Below are positions 24,502-32,147 of a stretch of DNA of 35,896 nucleotides, piece by piece. The notes under the pieces were generated by a model, which had not been told where the DNA came from, ran no database searches, and worked only from the letters and a program-made list of their open reading frames with translations. Numbering within the stretch: the stretch's first letter is position 1; each line of letters begins with the position of its first letter. The position numbers were made by a program, and so were the translations under genes. The stretch is from Bacilli bacterium (GTDB lineage Bacteria > Bacillota > Bacilli > Paenibacillales > NBRC-103111): assembly GCA_028287395.1 (NCBI GenBank), contig JAQBPR010000255.1:1-35896 (forward strand), read 5' to 3'.

Positions 24502-25674
24502 CTAAAATTGTAATTCCGTAACGCCATCCCCGATATCGGCAACGTAAAAATCTGCTCTCAAATTGGTTTGATTGGCATATGCCGCTGCTACATTAGCTAT
24601 AAAATCATTTACATAATCCTCATGCACAAGCGATACGGTACAGCCGCCAAAACCGGCACCGGTCATTCTAGAGCCAAGGACTCCCTTACATTGATGTGCT
24701 GCTTCAACCATGACATCCAATTCTCTACATGTTACTTCATATAAATTTTTTAATGAATAATGCGAGGCCGTCATCAATTGCCCGAATTGGCTTAAATTAT
24801 TGTGCTTTAAAGCATCTACTGAACGCAAGACGCGATCATTTTCTTCAATGACATGCTGTGCTCTTTTACGGACGATTTCGTCAGAAATAAGATGTTTATT
24901 TAATTCAAATTGCTCCAAATCAATCTCTGCCAGTAAATGCATGGTTGGATATGCAGCTTGCAAATATTGCACTGCCTGTTCACACTGACTTCTCCGCGCA
25001 TTGTATTCTGAATCCAGAAGGCCTCTGCGTTTGTTCGTATTACCGATCACAATTTTGTAACCTTGGCTTTGAAAAGGAATATAATCATACTGCAAATCAT
25101 TGCATTTTAGTAAAATAGCATGGTCTTTCTTTCCCATGGCCACCGTAAATTGATCCATAATGCCGCAATTTACTTTCATAAATTGGTTTTCAGATTCTTG
25201 GGCAATGAGTGCCAACTGCTGGCGGTCAATCGAATGACCTTCCATACTCATAAAACCAAATGCTGTTACTAACTGAAGCGATGCTGAAGAGGATAAACCT
25301 GCTCCGTTGGGAATTTCACCATGATAAAGTAAATCGTACCCGCCAAAGTTAAAGCCGCGCTTCATTAAATGAACTAAAATCCCTTTAGGATAATTAATCC
25401 AATCATCTTCTTTGAGATTAGTCGCATTTTCTAATGTGATCGTCCTTTGCAAGGAAGAGTTATCAGAAGCCATATGAAGTTCTCCATCTTTCCTTTTGCG
25501 CAGCAATAAGGTTGTGCCAAACGTCAATGCCGCAGGAAAAACATAACCTCCATTATAATCCGTATGCTCTCCAATTAGATTGACTCTTCCGGGTGCAAAA
25601 AAATAACGAATACCTTCTTTCGTTCCGCCATGCAGATCAATGAAACGTTCGGTTAATTGTGTTAAGCTTTCCAT
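24502..25674 (-). CDS. galK: Galactokinase
   Basis: 390 residues, ATG 25674 after GGGAGTG. GHMP kinase: the galactokinase signature GRVNLIGEHTDYNGG (about 29-43), the phosphate loop NGAGLSSSASL and the C-terminal GSRMTGAGFGGC are all present. It phosphorylates galactose to galactose 1-phosphate. First gene of the gal operon galK-galE-galT-mutarotase-like. Its promoter (25745-25773) and two copies of a 17-bp motif stand between it and the upstream DeoR gene, so control by that regulator is likely. Confidence 0.97.
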   Translation of the reverse strand: MESLTQLTERFIDLHGGTKEGIRYFFAPGRVNLIGEHTDYNGGYVFPAALTFGTTLLLRKRKDGELHMASDNSSLQRTITLENATNLKEDDWINYPKGILVHLMKRGFNFGGYDLLYHGEIPNGAGLSSSASLQLVTAFGFMSMEGHSIDRQQLALIAQESENQFMKVNCGIMDQFTVAMGKKDHAILLKCNDLQYDYIPFQSQGYKIVIGNTNKRRGLLDSEYNARRSQCEQAVQYLQAAYPTMHLLAEIDLEQFELNKHLISDEIVRKRAQHVIEENDRVLRSVDALKHNNLSQFGQLMTASHYSLKNLYEVTCRELDVMVEAAHQCKGVLGSRMTGAGFGGCTVSLVHEDYVNDFIANVAAAYANQTNLRADFYVADIGDGVTELQF

Positions 25675-25705
25675 GTTTGATTCACTCCCATATTTGATAT
25701 GTAGA

Positions 25706-25742
25706 TTCGTTTGTGATCATTTGTTTTCGTTTACTTTCATTT
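25706..25742 (-). promoter_or_regulatory. Tandem operator repeats of the gal operon (with a near-cre)
   Basis: TTCGTTTGTGATCATTT (25706-25722) and TTCGTTTACTTTCATTT (25726-25742) match at 13-14 of 17 positions and begin 20 bp apart, two helical turns. They lie just after the galK start point. The first is almost identical to a site before deoR (26603-26619). Also overlapping them, the minus strand reads AAGTAAACGAAAACA (25736-25722), a cre consensus with one mismatch. Confidence 0.65.
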
Positions 25743-25744
25743 AT

Positions 25745-25773
25745 ATTGTAAGTCATCCTAATCCATTTGACAA
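25745..25773 (-). promoter_or_regulatory. Sigma-A promoter of the gal operon
   Basis: Minus strand TTGTCA (25773-25768), 17-bp spacer, TACAAT (25750-25745). It starts 13 bp before the deoR stop codon is passed, so galK has its own promoter although it follows deoR on the same strand. Confidence 0.75.
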
Positions 25774-25786
25774 TAGCTATTATTCC

Positions 25787-26560
25787 CTAACATAAAATTA
25801 ATTCGATTCCTAGTTCACGGATTTTTTGTGCCGTAGTTTCCGGTAATAGCTTGTCTGATATTACTGTATGAACGACATTTAAAGGAGCAATTTGCGAAAA
25901 GGTAACCTTGCCAAATTTACTGTGATCCGCGACAACAATAACCTTCTTAGCAATCGAGATCATTTGGCGATTCGTATTCGCCTCCGATAAATTCGGCGTG
26001 GTTAAACCTTCGTTGAAATCAAACCCATCTACACCAAGAAAAAGCTTATCCACACGGATCCCACTTAAGGCTTGATCAGCCAAAGGTCCAACCATTGCAA
26101 AAGATTTGTTTCTTAATTTACCGCCGGTGAGAATAATATCAATCCCCGACTGGCTTCCAATATGTGTTACAATATTAGCTGCATTGGTTACAATCGTTAA
26201 ATCCTTCTTTCCAATAAGCATACGCGCAAGTCGCATATTCGTTGTTCCTGGTGTTAGAAGTATAGCATCCCCATCTTCGACAAGTTTCGATGCAAACTCA
26301 GCTATCCGTTCCTTTTCAGCGGCAAACGCTTCTTCCTTTTCAGAGAAAGATTTCTCATAAGCAACCTCATGCGAATTAGGCTGAATGACCATGGCTCCAC
26401 CATGTGTGCGTGTAAGCAGCTTTTGCTCTTCGAGTCTTTCTAAATCTCTGCGGATAGTTACAGAAGAAACGGCTAAACTATCACTTAGGTCGCCTACAGT
26501 TGCTTTTCCTAATCGAGTTAATATTTCCATAATTTTTAAAAGTCGTTCTTCAGCAAACAT
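25787..26560 (-). CDS. DeoR/GlpR-family transcriptional repressor
   Basis: 257 residues. N-terminal HTH (EILTRLGKATVGDLSDSLAV, then SSVTIRRDLERLE) and the family signature TRTHGGAM, followed by a DeoR C-terminal sensor domain (ILLTPGTTNMRLARML and LFLGVDGFDFNEGL, VVADHSKFGK) of the ribose-5-phosphate-isomerase-like fold that binds a sugar phosphate. It is directly upstream of galK on the same strand and shares an operator-like motif with the gal promoter, so it most likely represses gal and itself and responds to a phosphorylated sugar from galactose metabolism. ATG 26560 follows a weak AAAGGGG site. Its -10 region is unclear. Confidence 0.9.
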   Translation of the reverse strand: MFAEERLLKIMEILTRLGKATVGDLSDSLAVSSVTIRRDLERLEEQKLLTRTHGGAMVIQPNSHEVAYEKSFSEKEEAFAAEKERIAEFASKLVEDGDAILLTPGTTNMRLARMLIGKKDLTIVTNAANIVTHIGSQSGIDIILTGGKLRNKSFAMVGPLADQALSGIRVDKLFLGVDGFDFNEGLTTPNLSEANTNRQMISIAKKVIVVADHSKFGKVTFSQIAPLNVVHTVISDKLLPETTAQKIRELGIELILC

Positions 26561-26602
26561 AATATTTAGCCCCTTTGGTATTTTTAGATAGGATTACTAT
26601 TC

Positions 26603-26619
26603 TTCGTTTATGATCATTT
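26603..26619 (-). promoter_or_regulatory. Operator-like site before deoR
   Basis: TTCGTTTATGATCATTT differs by one base from the first gal operator repeat at 25706-25722 and lies 43 bp before the deoR start codon, where binding would allow autoregulation. It does not contain a cre, so the shared motif is not explained by CcpA. Confidence 0.6.
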
Positions 26620-26733
26620 TCCTTCATCATAGCATATTTATGTCAATTGCATTCGTACAGATCCGATAAATCCATAAATAAATGAGGAGCAAAGCAGGAA
26701 TTTCAAGATTGCCTGCGAATATATTATACAATA

Positions 26734-26758
26734 ACTTAGTAAATTAATTAAACTAAGT
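26734..26758. promoter_or_regulatory. xyl-type palindromic operator before xylB
   Basis: A 25-bp near-perfect palindrome: ACTTAGT (26734-26740), central A+T block with AATTAATT, ACTAAGT (26752-26758). Arms TTAGT/ACTAA and total size resemble XylR (ROK family) operators of Bacillus. It lies after an A+T-rich promoter-like stretch (TATTATACAAT, 26723-26733) and 30 bp before the xylB start. Confidence 0.6.
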
Positions 26759-26787
26759 CTTTAGACATTATTTTATGAGGTGATTTT

Positions 26788-28317
26788 ATGGCTTATTTTT
26801 TAGGTATCGACTTAGGAACTTCAGCGGTCAAATGTATTTTGGTGGATGAACAGGGCAACGTAAATGGAAATCATAGTGTGGAATATCCTTTACTTCAACC
26901 TCGCCCAGGCTGGGCAGAGCAAAATCCGGAGGACTGGTGGCTTGGAACGCGCGCATGTATTCAACAATTATTGCGTCAAACGAAAGCTAAAGATGAGCAG
27001 ATTCTAGGTATCGGTTTATCCGGTCAGATGCATGGCTCTGTATTTTTGGACGCGCAATTAAATGTAGTTCGTCCTGCATTATTATGGTGTGATCAGCGCA
27101 CCGCAAATCAATGTGAATGGATTGAAGCCACACTTGGCAAAGAAAAACTCGGAAAATTAACAGGTAATAAAGCTCTTACTGGTTTTACAGCGCCAAAGGT
27201 ACTTTGGTTAAAAGAAAATGAACCCGATAATTATGCAAAAACAGCTCATTTAATGCTGCCCAAAGATTATATTCGTCTAAAGTTAACTGGAGCATTTGGA
27301 ATGGACGTAGCGGACGCCAGCGGAACGCTTTTATTGAATGTAGCCCATCGCCGCTGGTCCCACGAAGTAATAGATAAGCTGGGTATACCTATGGAATGGC
27401 TGCCACCCCTATTCGAAAGCAATGAAGTTGCAGGATATGTTACAAGTGACGCTGCTGCATTGGTCGGACTTAAAACGGGAACCCCTGTGGTTGCTGGCGG
27501 TGGAGATCAAGCCTGCGGCGCTGTAGGGGTGGGCGTTGTCCGCAATGGGATTGCTTCCGTTGCGCTTGGCACTTCCGGTGTAGTTTTTGTACATGATGAC
27601 AGCTATCAGGTCGATGATCAATTCCGCCTTCACTCCTTCTGTCACGGCGTCCCAAACAAATGGCATCGTATGGGCGTAATGCTATCCGCAGGCGGTTCCT
27701 TTCAATGGTGGAAAAATCATTTTGGCGGCGATGAAATAGAACGCGCTAAAGCAGACGGAAAAGATGTCTATGAGCATTTGACTAACTTAGCCGAAACAGC
27801 TCCGCTTGGCAGTGAAGGCTTATTGTTTCTTCCCTATTTAACTGGTGAAAGAACACCTCATCCCGATCCTCAGGCACGCGGCAGCTTCATCGGCCTTAAT
27901 CTGCGTCATACCAAAGCACATCTCACCCGCGCTGTGTTAGAAGGGATTACTTTTGGGCTGCGCGATTCATTAGAATTGATGAAACAATCCTCTATTTCTA
28001 TTAGCGAGCTGCGGGTAAATGGCGGAGGAGCGCGAAGCTTATTCTGGCGACAAATGATTGCTGATATTTTCGGATACCCTGTAATCACGGTTAATACAAC
28101 CGACGGTCCTGCTTATGGAGCTGCAATCATGGCTGCTTCCGGTGTATTAAAACAAGATATAGAGCATATTTGCGAGAAATGGATTAAAGTAGTGGATCGG
28201 GTTGAGCCAAACACATTAAACCAACAAAAATATGAAGCATATTACACCATTTACCGAGGCCTATATCCAAAATTAAAAGATACTTTTCATCAATTAAGTG
28301 ATCTAGCTCAGTCATAA
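26788..28317 (+). CDS. xylB: Xylulokinase (FGGY family)
   Basis: 509 residues, ATG 26788 after GAGGTGA. It phosphorylates D-xylulose to xylulose 5-phosphate. N-terminal ATP-site motif FLGIDLGTSAVKCILVDEQG; IGLSGQMHGSVFLD, where MHG is typical of xylulokinases; ALLWCDQRTANQC; the catalytic Asp in VAGGGDQACGAVGVG; and the C-terminal INGGGARS-like (VNGGGARSLFWRQMIADI) segment. No xylA or xylR is within the window. A xyl-type operator stands upstream and a terminator follows, so it is a single-gene unit. It is divergent from deoR with a 227-bp gap. Convergent with transaldolase, whose substrates are made from xylulose 5-phosphate. Confidence 0.95.
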   Translation: MAYFLGIDLGTSAVKCILVDEQGNVNGNHSVEYPLLQPRPGWAEQNPEDWWLGTRACIQQLLRQTKAKDEQILGIGLSGQMHGSVFLDAQLNVVRPALLWCDQRTANQCEWIEATLGKEKLGKLTGNKALTGFTAPKVLWLKENEPDNYAKTAHLMLPKDYIRLKLTGAFGMDVADASGTLLLNVAHRRWSHEVIDKLGIPMEWLPPLFESNEVAGYVTSDAAALVGLKTGTPVVAGGGDQACGAVGVGVVRNGIASVALGTSGVVFVHDDSYQVDDQFRLHSFCHGVPNKWHRMGVMLSAGGSFQWWKNHFGGDEIERAKADGKDVYEHLTNLAETAPLGSEGLLFLPYLTGERTPHPDPQARGSFIGLNLRHTKAHLTRAVLEGITFGLRDSLELMKQSSISISELRVNGGGARSLFWRQMIADIFGYPVITVNTTDGPAYGAAIMAASGVLKQDIEHICEKWIKVVDRVEPNTLNQQKYEAYYTIYRGLYPKLKDTFHQLSDLAQS

Positions 28318-28331
28318 GCTTAAAAAACAAA

Positions 28332-28372
28332 AAAGGCGGTTCCTTTATTGAGGACCGCCTTTATATTTATTT
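28332..28372 (+). terminator. Terminator between xylB and transaldolase
   Basis: AAAGGCGG (28332-28339) pairs with CCGCCTTT (28355-28362), extended by weaker TTCC/GAGGA pairs; A-run before and T-rich tail after give termination on both strands. Confidence 0.85.
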
Positions 28373-28389
28373 ATGCTATGAAAAATTAG

Positions 28390-29046
28390 TTAAAACGAGC
28401 CTAATTTAGCACTTTCCCAATCTGCTGTAAATTTAGCAATCCCCGCATCAGTTAGAGGATGCTTTATCATTGCTTGGATGATTTTAAATGGACATGTTGC
28501 TATATCAGAACCTGCTAACGCCGCTTCTATCACATGCGTCGAATGGCGAATACTTGCTGCAATGATTTCTGATTCAATGCCATGTATTTGAAAAATATCA
28601 CTGATCTCTTTAATCAGATTCATCCCCACTTGATTAATATCATCCAATCGCCCGATAAATGGCGAAACGTAAGTTGCACCTGCTCTTGCAGCTAAAAGCG
28701 CCTGTGTAGAACTAAAAATCAAAGTGACATTAGTCTTAATGCCAAGTGCTGTTAATTGCTTTACTGCCTTCAATCCTTCTTCACACATCGGAATTTTGAC
28801 AACAATACCCGCTCCTATAGCGGCCAGCTTCTTACCTTGCGCTACCATTTCATCTGACTTCATACTAATCACTTCAGCGCTTATCGGCAGATCTCCAACA
28901 ATAGAAATTAATTCTTTCAATGTCTCAAAAAAATCTTTACCTTCTTTAGCAACCAATGAAGGATTCGTTGTAATTCCTGCAATGACACCAAGGTCATGCG
29001 CTGCGCGAATCTCATCTAAATTAGCCGTATCAATAAAAATCTTCAA
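28390..29046 (-). CDS. tal: Transaldolase, small (TalC/FSA-like) type
   Basis: 218 residues from a TTG at 29046, six bases after GGGAGGTG; an in-frame TTG at 29061 lies inside that ribosome site and is unlikely. Family marks: [28 protein letters not shown], and GIVVKIPM with Schiff-base Lys84, then [32 protein letters not shown]. Class I aldolase TIM barrel of the short transaldolase type found in Bacillota. It moves a dihydroxyacetone unit between sugar phosphates in the non-oxidative pentose phosphate pathway; a fructose-6-phosphate aldolase activity cannot be excluded by eye. Single gene; a structured RNA unit with its own U-tail ends 33 bp upstream. Confidence 0.94.
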   Translation of the reverse strand: MKIFIDTANLDEIRAAHDLGVIAGITTNPSLVAKEGKDFFETLKELISIVGDLPISAEVISMKSDEMVAQGKKLAAIGAGIVVKIPMCEEGLKAVKQLTALGIKTNVTLIFSSTQALLAARAGATYVSPFIGRLDDINQVGMNLIKEISDIFQIHGIESEIIAASIRHSTHVIEAALAGSDIATCPFKIIQAMIKHPLTDAGIAKFTADWESAKLGSF

Positions 29047-29078
29047 ATTCACACCTCCCAATTGTTTTAAATAAAAAT

Positions 29079-29264
29079 AAAAAACCCGCCTATGCCGTCC
29101 GATTCATGTGTTCCAAACCCGCCTTAGCAGGTGGGTGACCGCAGAAACACTTTTGAGATCCCTTTTCGGGGGCATGTCAGCCATGTTCCAATCATTGGTC
29201 TCCCGGAAAACAGTCATTGGTTTAAAACAACTTAAAACCGTAACGTACATCGCAGGAACTGTGT
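29079..29264 (-). ncRNA. ssrS: Structured RNA of about 186 nt, probable 6S RNA
   Basis: The 251 bp between transaldolase and DUF624 contain no credible gene but a full transcription unit on the minus strand: promoter (29271-29299), start near 29264, and a U-run at 29084-29079. The ends pair: 5' CCTGCGATGTACGT (29256-29243) with 3' ACGGCATAGGCGGG (29098-29085), about 12 bp with one bulge and one small mismatch. In the 3' half, ACCCACCTGCTAAGGCGGGT (29136-29117) forms the small hairpin usual in the 3' side of the 6S central bubble. Internal CATG and CCC/GGG hairpins complete a rod-like terminal arm. Length, closing stem, bubble hairpin and lack of coding fit 6S RNA, which binds sigma-A RNA polymerase. 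Alternative: a leader element for transaldolase or a new small RNA. Confidence 0.6.
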
Positions 29265-29270
29265 ATTCAT

Positions 29271-29299
29271 ATTATAGATGTTCCCCAATTGAAAGTAAA
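29271..29299 (-). promoter_or_regulatory. Promoter of the structured RNA
   Basis: Minus strand TTTACT (29299-29294), 17-bp spacer, TATAAT (29276-29271). It is just beyond the stop codon region of the DUF624 gene, so the RNA has its own start. Confidence 0.75.
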
Positions 29300-29312
29300 C
29301 TTACACGGATGA

Positions 29313-30086
29313 TTATGATTTGGTTTCCTCTGATGATTCCGCTAACTTTTCTTTTTCCGCATTGTTTTTTTCAAATTTGGTTTGAATTTTTTGCAGATTA
29401 CGATGGAACTGCCAAAAAGTCGCGATAGCCATCAAACTGCCAGTGAAAAAAACAAAGATAAAGCCATGTCCAATACTATAGCTAAGGTAAAGCAGTATGC
29501 CATTCACCGCTAAAATCCCAATCGACTGAATCGGATTACCCAAGGTAAGTAAGATACTATTCTTAATAATCTGCAGCATTTTCATATGAAAATGGACCAC
29601 GATGGATAGAAAATTAAAAAAGGCAGCAATCAAAAATACGAATAATACAATAAACAAATAAACTAAAAAGCTAAGTGATTTAAGCGTTGTACCATAATAT
29701 TGGACGTTCACATAAAGTATTATCCCTAAGATAACAAAAATTAAACCGCCAAGCATGCTTTGTAAGTAATTTTGTTTGTAGCTGCGAAAAAAGGTTTTTA
29801 AAAGCGGTACATCCTCATCACCTGTGACCCATTTCCTTGCAACTGAAAACATCGCTGTTGTAGCTGGAATAAACGTAAATGGCGCAATAGCAGCAAGCAG
29901 CATAAGCCCTTGTTTTAGAAAATCCGCTTGAGATACACCAGTAGATGCTTCAGGTACAAGAAATACAACCAACATAATGTAAAAGAAAGGTATCGAACAA
30001 ATGATCCAAAGTATGTTTATAACCGCTAACCGCATAATCCATTCACTAATTTTATAAAGTCCACCCATCATACCTTTAAATTCCAA
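29313..30086 (-). CDS. YesL-like membrane protein (DUF624)
   Basis: 257 residues from a TTG at 30086 with GGGGGA 7 nt upstream. Five or six membrane helices; the N-terminus KGMMGGLYKISEWIMRLAVINILWIICSIPFF is the typical DUF624 start and GDEDVPLLKTFFRSYKQNY the conserved loop. YesL and relatives are common in Bacillota beside polysaccharide-use and sugar ABC-transporter genes; their job is unknown. The tail is charged and cytoplasmic (KIQTKFEKNNAEKEKLAESS). A near-cre site lies just after its -10 box, linking it to carbon control. Confidence 0.85.
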   Translation of the reverse strand: MEFKGMMGGLYKISEWIMRLAVINILWIICSIPFFYIMLVVFLVPEASTGVSQADFLKQGLMLLAAIAPFTFIPATTAMFSVARKWVTGDEDVPLLKTFFRSYKQNYLQSMLGGLIFVILGIILYVNVQYYGTTLKSLSFLVYLFIVLFVFLIAAFFNFLSIVVHFHMKMLQIIKNSILLTLGNPIQSIGILAVNGILLYLSYSIGHGFIFVFFTGSLMAIATFWQFHRNLQKIQTKFEKNNAEKEKLAESSEETKS

Positions 30087-30106
30087 AGCTTTGTCCCCCT
30101 TAATTA

Positions 30107-30139
30107 TATAAGCGCTTCCATATACATCGATTTATTATA
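30107..30139 (-). promoter_or_regulatory. -10 box and near-cre site before the DUF624 gene
   Basis: Minus strand TATAAT (30139-30134), then TGGAAGCGCTTATA (30120-30107), which fits the cre consensus TGNNANCGNTNWCA with one mismatch (T for C at the next-to-last base) and has the strong AAGCGCTT core. It would lie at about +7 to +20. No clear -35. Confidence 0.5.
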
Positions 30140-30172
30140 GCGGAAAAAAGGATAAATAGGTAGCGTCTATCC

Positions 30173-30206
30173 AAAGAAAAGGGCGATGTCAGTTAAGACT
30201 TCGCCC
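30173..30206 (-). terminator. Terminator of the DEAD-box helicase gene
   Basis: GGGCGA (30181-30186) pairs with TCGCCC (30201-30206), extended inward by GTC/GAC; on the minus strand TTTTCTTTGG follows. Confidence 0.8.
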
Positions 30207-30221
30207 ACTTTATATTCTGTT

Positions 30222-31820
30222 TTATTTATTTACAAAATCTTCTTTACTGCGCGATGGCTTAGCTGCATCACGGTTATACCCTTTGTTTTCTCTGCTTGAA
30301 GGTCTGCTGTCGCGACCTTCCCAGCCGCCTTCTTTACGAGGTCCGCGTGAACTGCTTCCGCCTGAGCTCCCTGATCCTGAACCGCTGCGATCATAACGTC
30401 TTCCGCTGTTTCCTGAAGAACCACCTGAAGGCCCACCTGATGTATATGAACCGCTTGGCCGTCTGCCTGACGAACGAATGTCTGAATGTCGCTTTTTAGC
30501 GCGCAACGGATCTTCTGGAGTCAACTCAATTGAAACTTCTTTACTATCCCCTGTTAGCAATTTAAGCGCAGAAGCAAGCAGATTCACGGAATCGTATTGT
30601 TCTAGCAATTGAATCGCTAAGCCTTTGAATTCATGACCTGTATCATTTTGTACAGCATCCAATATTCTTTCAGCTGTTGCTTTTTGTTTTCCTTCAATTG
30701 CTTCAGCAATGCTTGGCAATGGCTTTTTCTCAATTTTATGACGAGTAACTTTCTCAATAAAATGCAAATGGTCAATTTCACGCGGTGTGACAAAAGTTAA
30801 TGCTTTGCCTTCTTTACCGGCACGGCCCGTACGGCCGATACGATGAACATAGCTCTCAGGATCTTGCGGCATGTCAAAGTTTATTACGTGAGAAACTCCT
30901 GATACGTCCAAACCTCTCGCTGCCACATCTGTCGCTACCAGAACATCAATACTGCCATCACGGAATTTACGCATAACAGCATCCCGTTGATTTTGTGACA
31001 AATCACCATGAAGTCCATCTGCAGAATATCCGCGTTTTTGCAAAGCTTCCGAAAGCTCATCCACGCGACGTTTGGTGCGTCCAAAAATAATCGCTAAATC
31101 GGGTGCTTCCATATCGATTAAACGACTAAGCGCTTCGAATTTTTGCTTTTCATGCACTTCGATATAAACTTGTTGAATAAGCGGTGCGCTAACTTGTTTC
31201 GACATAACGGAAACATGTTCAGGATTACGCAAAAACTGTTGAGCCAGCTTTTGAATGTTCATCGGCATTGTTGCCGAGAACAACATGGTGTGGCGAGTTG
31301 CAGGGACCAATTTAAGAATAGATTGGATGTCATCCATAAAGCCCATATCGAGCATTTCATCCGCTTCATCCAAGATCACCGTTTGCACATCTTCAAGCTT
31401 AATCGTTTTACGGTTAATATGATCTAACAAACGACCAGGTGTCCCAATAATGATTTGCGGCTTCTTCTTTAACGAACGAATTTGCTTGACAATATCTTGA
31501 CCGCCGTAAATCGGCAGTGAACGAATGCCTTTAAATCGTCCGAGTTTCTCAATATCCTCGGCAACCTGGATAGCCAATTCGCGTGTTGGACACATAATCA
31601 AAGCGACAATTTTATCTTCCGTCACCTGGATTTTATTAATTAAAGGAATACCAAAGGCTGCCGTTTTGCCCGTTCCAGTTTGAGCCTGGCCTATTAAATC
31701 GCGTCCTTCCATGGCAAGTGGAATGGTGATCTCTTGAATCGGTGTTGCTTCCTCGTACCCTAACTCAGTAATCGCACGAAGTACCTTGGGTTCAAGGTTA
31801 AACTCACTAAATGTTTTCAA
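30222..31820 (-). CDS. cshA: DEAD-box RNA helicase, CshA-like
   Basis: 532 residues, ATG 31820 with a GGAGAT site. Helicase motifs in order: Q motif (FSEFNLEPKVLRAITELGY ... TPIQ), I AQTGTGKT (46-53), Ia PTRELA, DEAD (151-154), SAT, and VI HRIGRTGRAG. A middle region about 355-430 is CshA-like. From about residue 445 the tail is low-complexity, rich in Gly, Ser and Arg (SGGSSGNSGRRYDRSGSGSG), an RNA-binding tail. Such helicases unwind RNA, work in ribosome assembly and mRNA decay with RNase Y, and are often cold-induced. The leader is long, with an internal terminator (31944-31976). Confidence 0.93.
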   Translation of the reverse strand: MKTFSEFNLEPKVLRAITELGYEEATPIQEITIPLAMEGRDLIGQAQTGTGKTAAFGIPLINKIQVTEDKIVALIMCPTRELAIQVAEDIEKLGRFKGIRSLPIYGGQDIVKQIRSLKKKPQIIIGTPGRLLDHINRKTIKLEDVQTVILDEADEMLDMGFMDDIQSILKLVPATRHTMLFSATMPMNIQKLAQQFLRNPEHVSVMSKQVSAPLIQQVYIEVHEKQKFEALSRLIDMEAPDLAIIFGRTKRRVDELSEALQKRGYSADGLHGDLSQNQRDAVMRKFRDGSIDVLVATDVAARGLDVSGVSHVINFDMPQDPESYVHRIGRTGRAGKEGKALTFVTPREIDHLHFIEKVTRHKIEKKPLPSIAEAIEGKQKATAERILDAVQNDTGHEFKGLAIQLLEQYDSVNLLASALKLLTGDSKEVSIELTPEDPLRAKKRHSDIRSSGRRPSGSYTSGGPSGGSSGNSGRRYDRSGSGSGSSGGSSSRGPRKEGGWEGRDSRPSSRENKGYNRDAAKPSRSKEDFVNK

Positions 31821-31943
31821 ATGACTTCAATCTCCTTTTATACAGGGTAGGTTAAATCACCCATATATTTCTTTATACCCTTAAGTTCGACTTTTCTATA
31901 CGCATATAGTATCCTCATATGAACATATAATCGATACACAAAC

Positions 31944-32010
31944 AAAAAAGTATTTTCCTATCCAGCAGGAAAATACCGCCGTACTTAAGAACATCCAAAC
32001 TATTATATCA
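31944..32010 (-). promoter_or_regulatory. Extended -10 promoter and early terminator in the helicase leader
   Basis: In the 327-bp stretch before the DUF4178 gene, the minus strand has TGATATAAT (extended -10, 32010-32002). About 25 bp after the expected start begins a perfect 9-bp stem GTATTTTCC / GGAAAATAC (31976-31950) with a T-run (31949-31944). Transcripts from this promoter should therefore stop about 125 bp before cshA unless the hairpin is prevented. This looks like attenuation or a short RNA. The rest of the gap is A+T-rich with further -10-like boxes nearer to cshA. Confidence 0.6.
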
Positions 32011-32077
32011 CACATTACATAACAATTACCATATAGTATTTGATTTTCTAAAATATAATTTAGGTTTTGAAACCCGA

Positions 32078-32106
32078 TTGCGATAAAACCGTATTAAGAG
32101 TATGTT
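32078..32106 (+). promoter_or_regulatory. Promoter of the DUF4178-DUF4247 unit
   Basis: TTGCGA, 17-bp spacer, TATGTT; 41 bp before the start codon. A weak but well-spaced sigma-A match. Confidence 0.5.
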
Positions 32107-32147
32107 TCAATTGTATAGATCGATATCATTTAAGGAGCGTTGAATCC

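Noticed and set aside
29110-29170. T-box-like string GGTGGGTGACCGC on the plus strand
   Set aside because: It lacks a match to the T-box core and a following terminator; it is the complement of the RNA's bubble hairpin.
29108-29428. Plus-strand frame of 106 codons over the structured RNA
   Set aside because: No ribosome site, overlaps the 3' end of the DUF624 gene antisense, and the region is better explained as an RNA gene.
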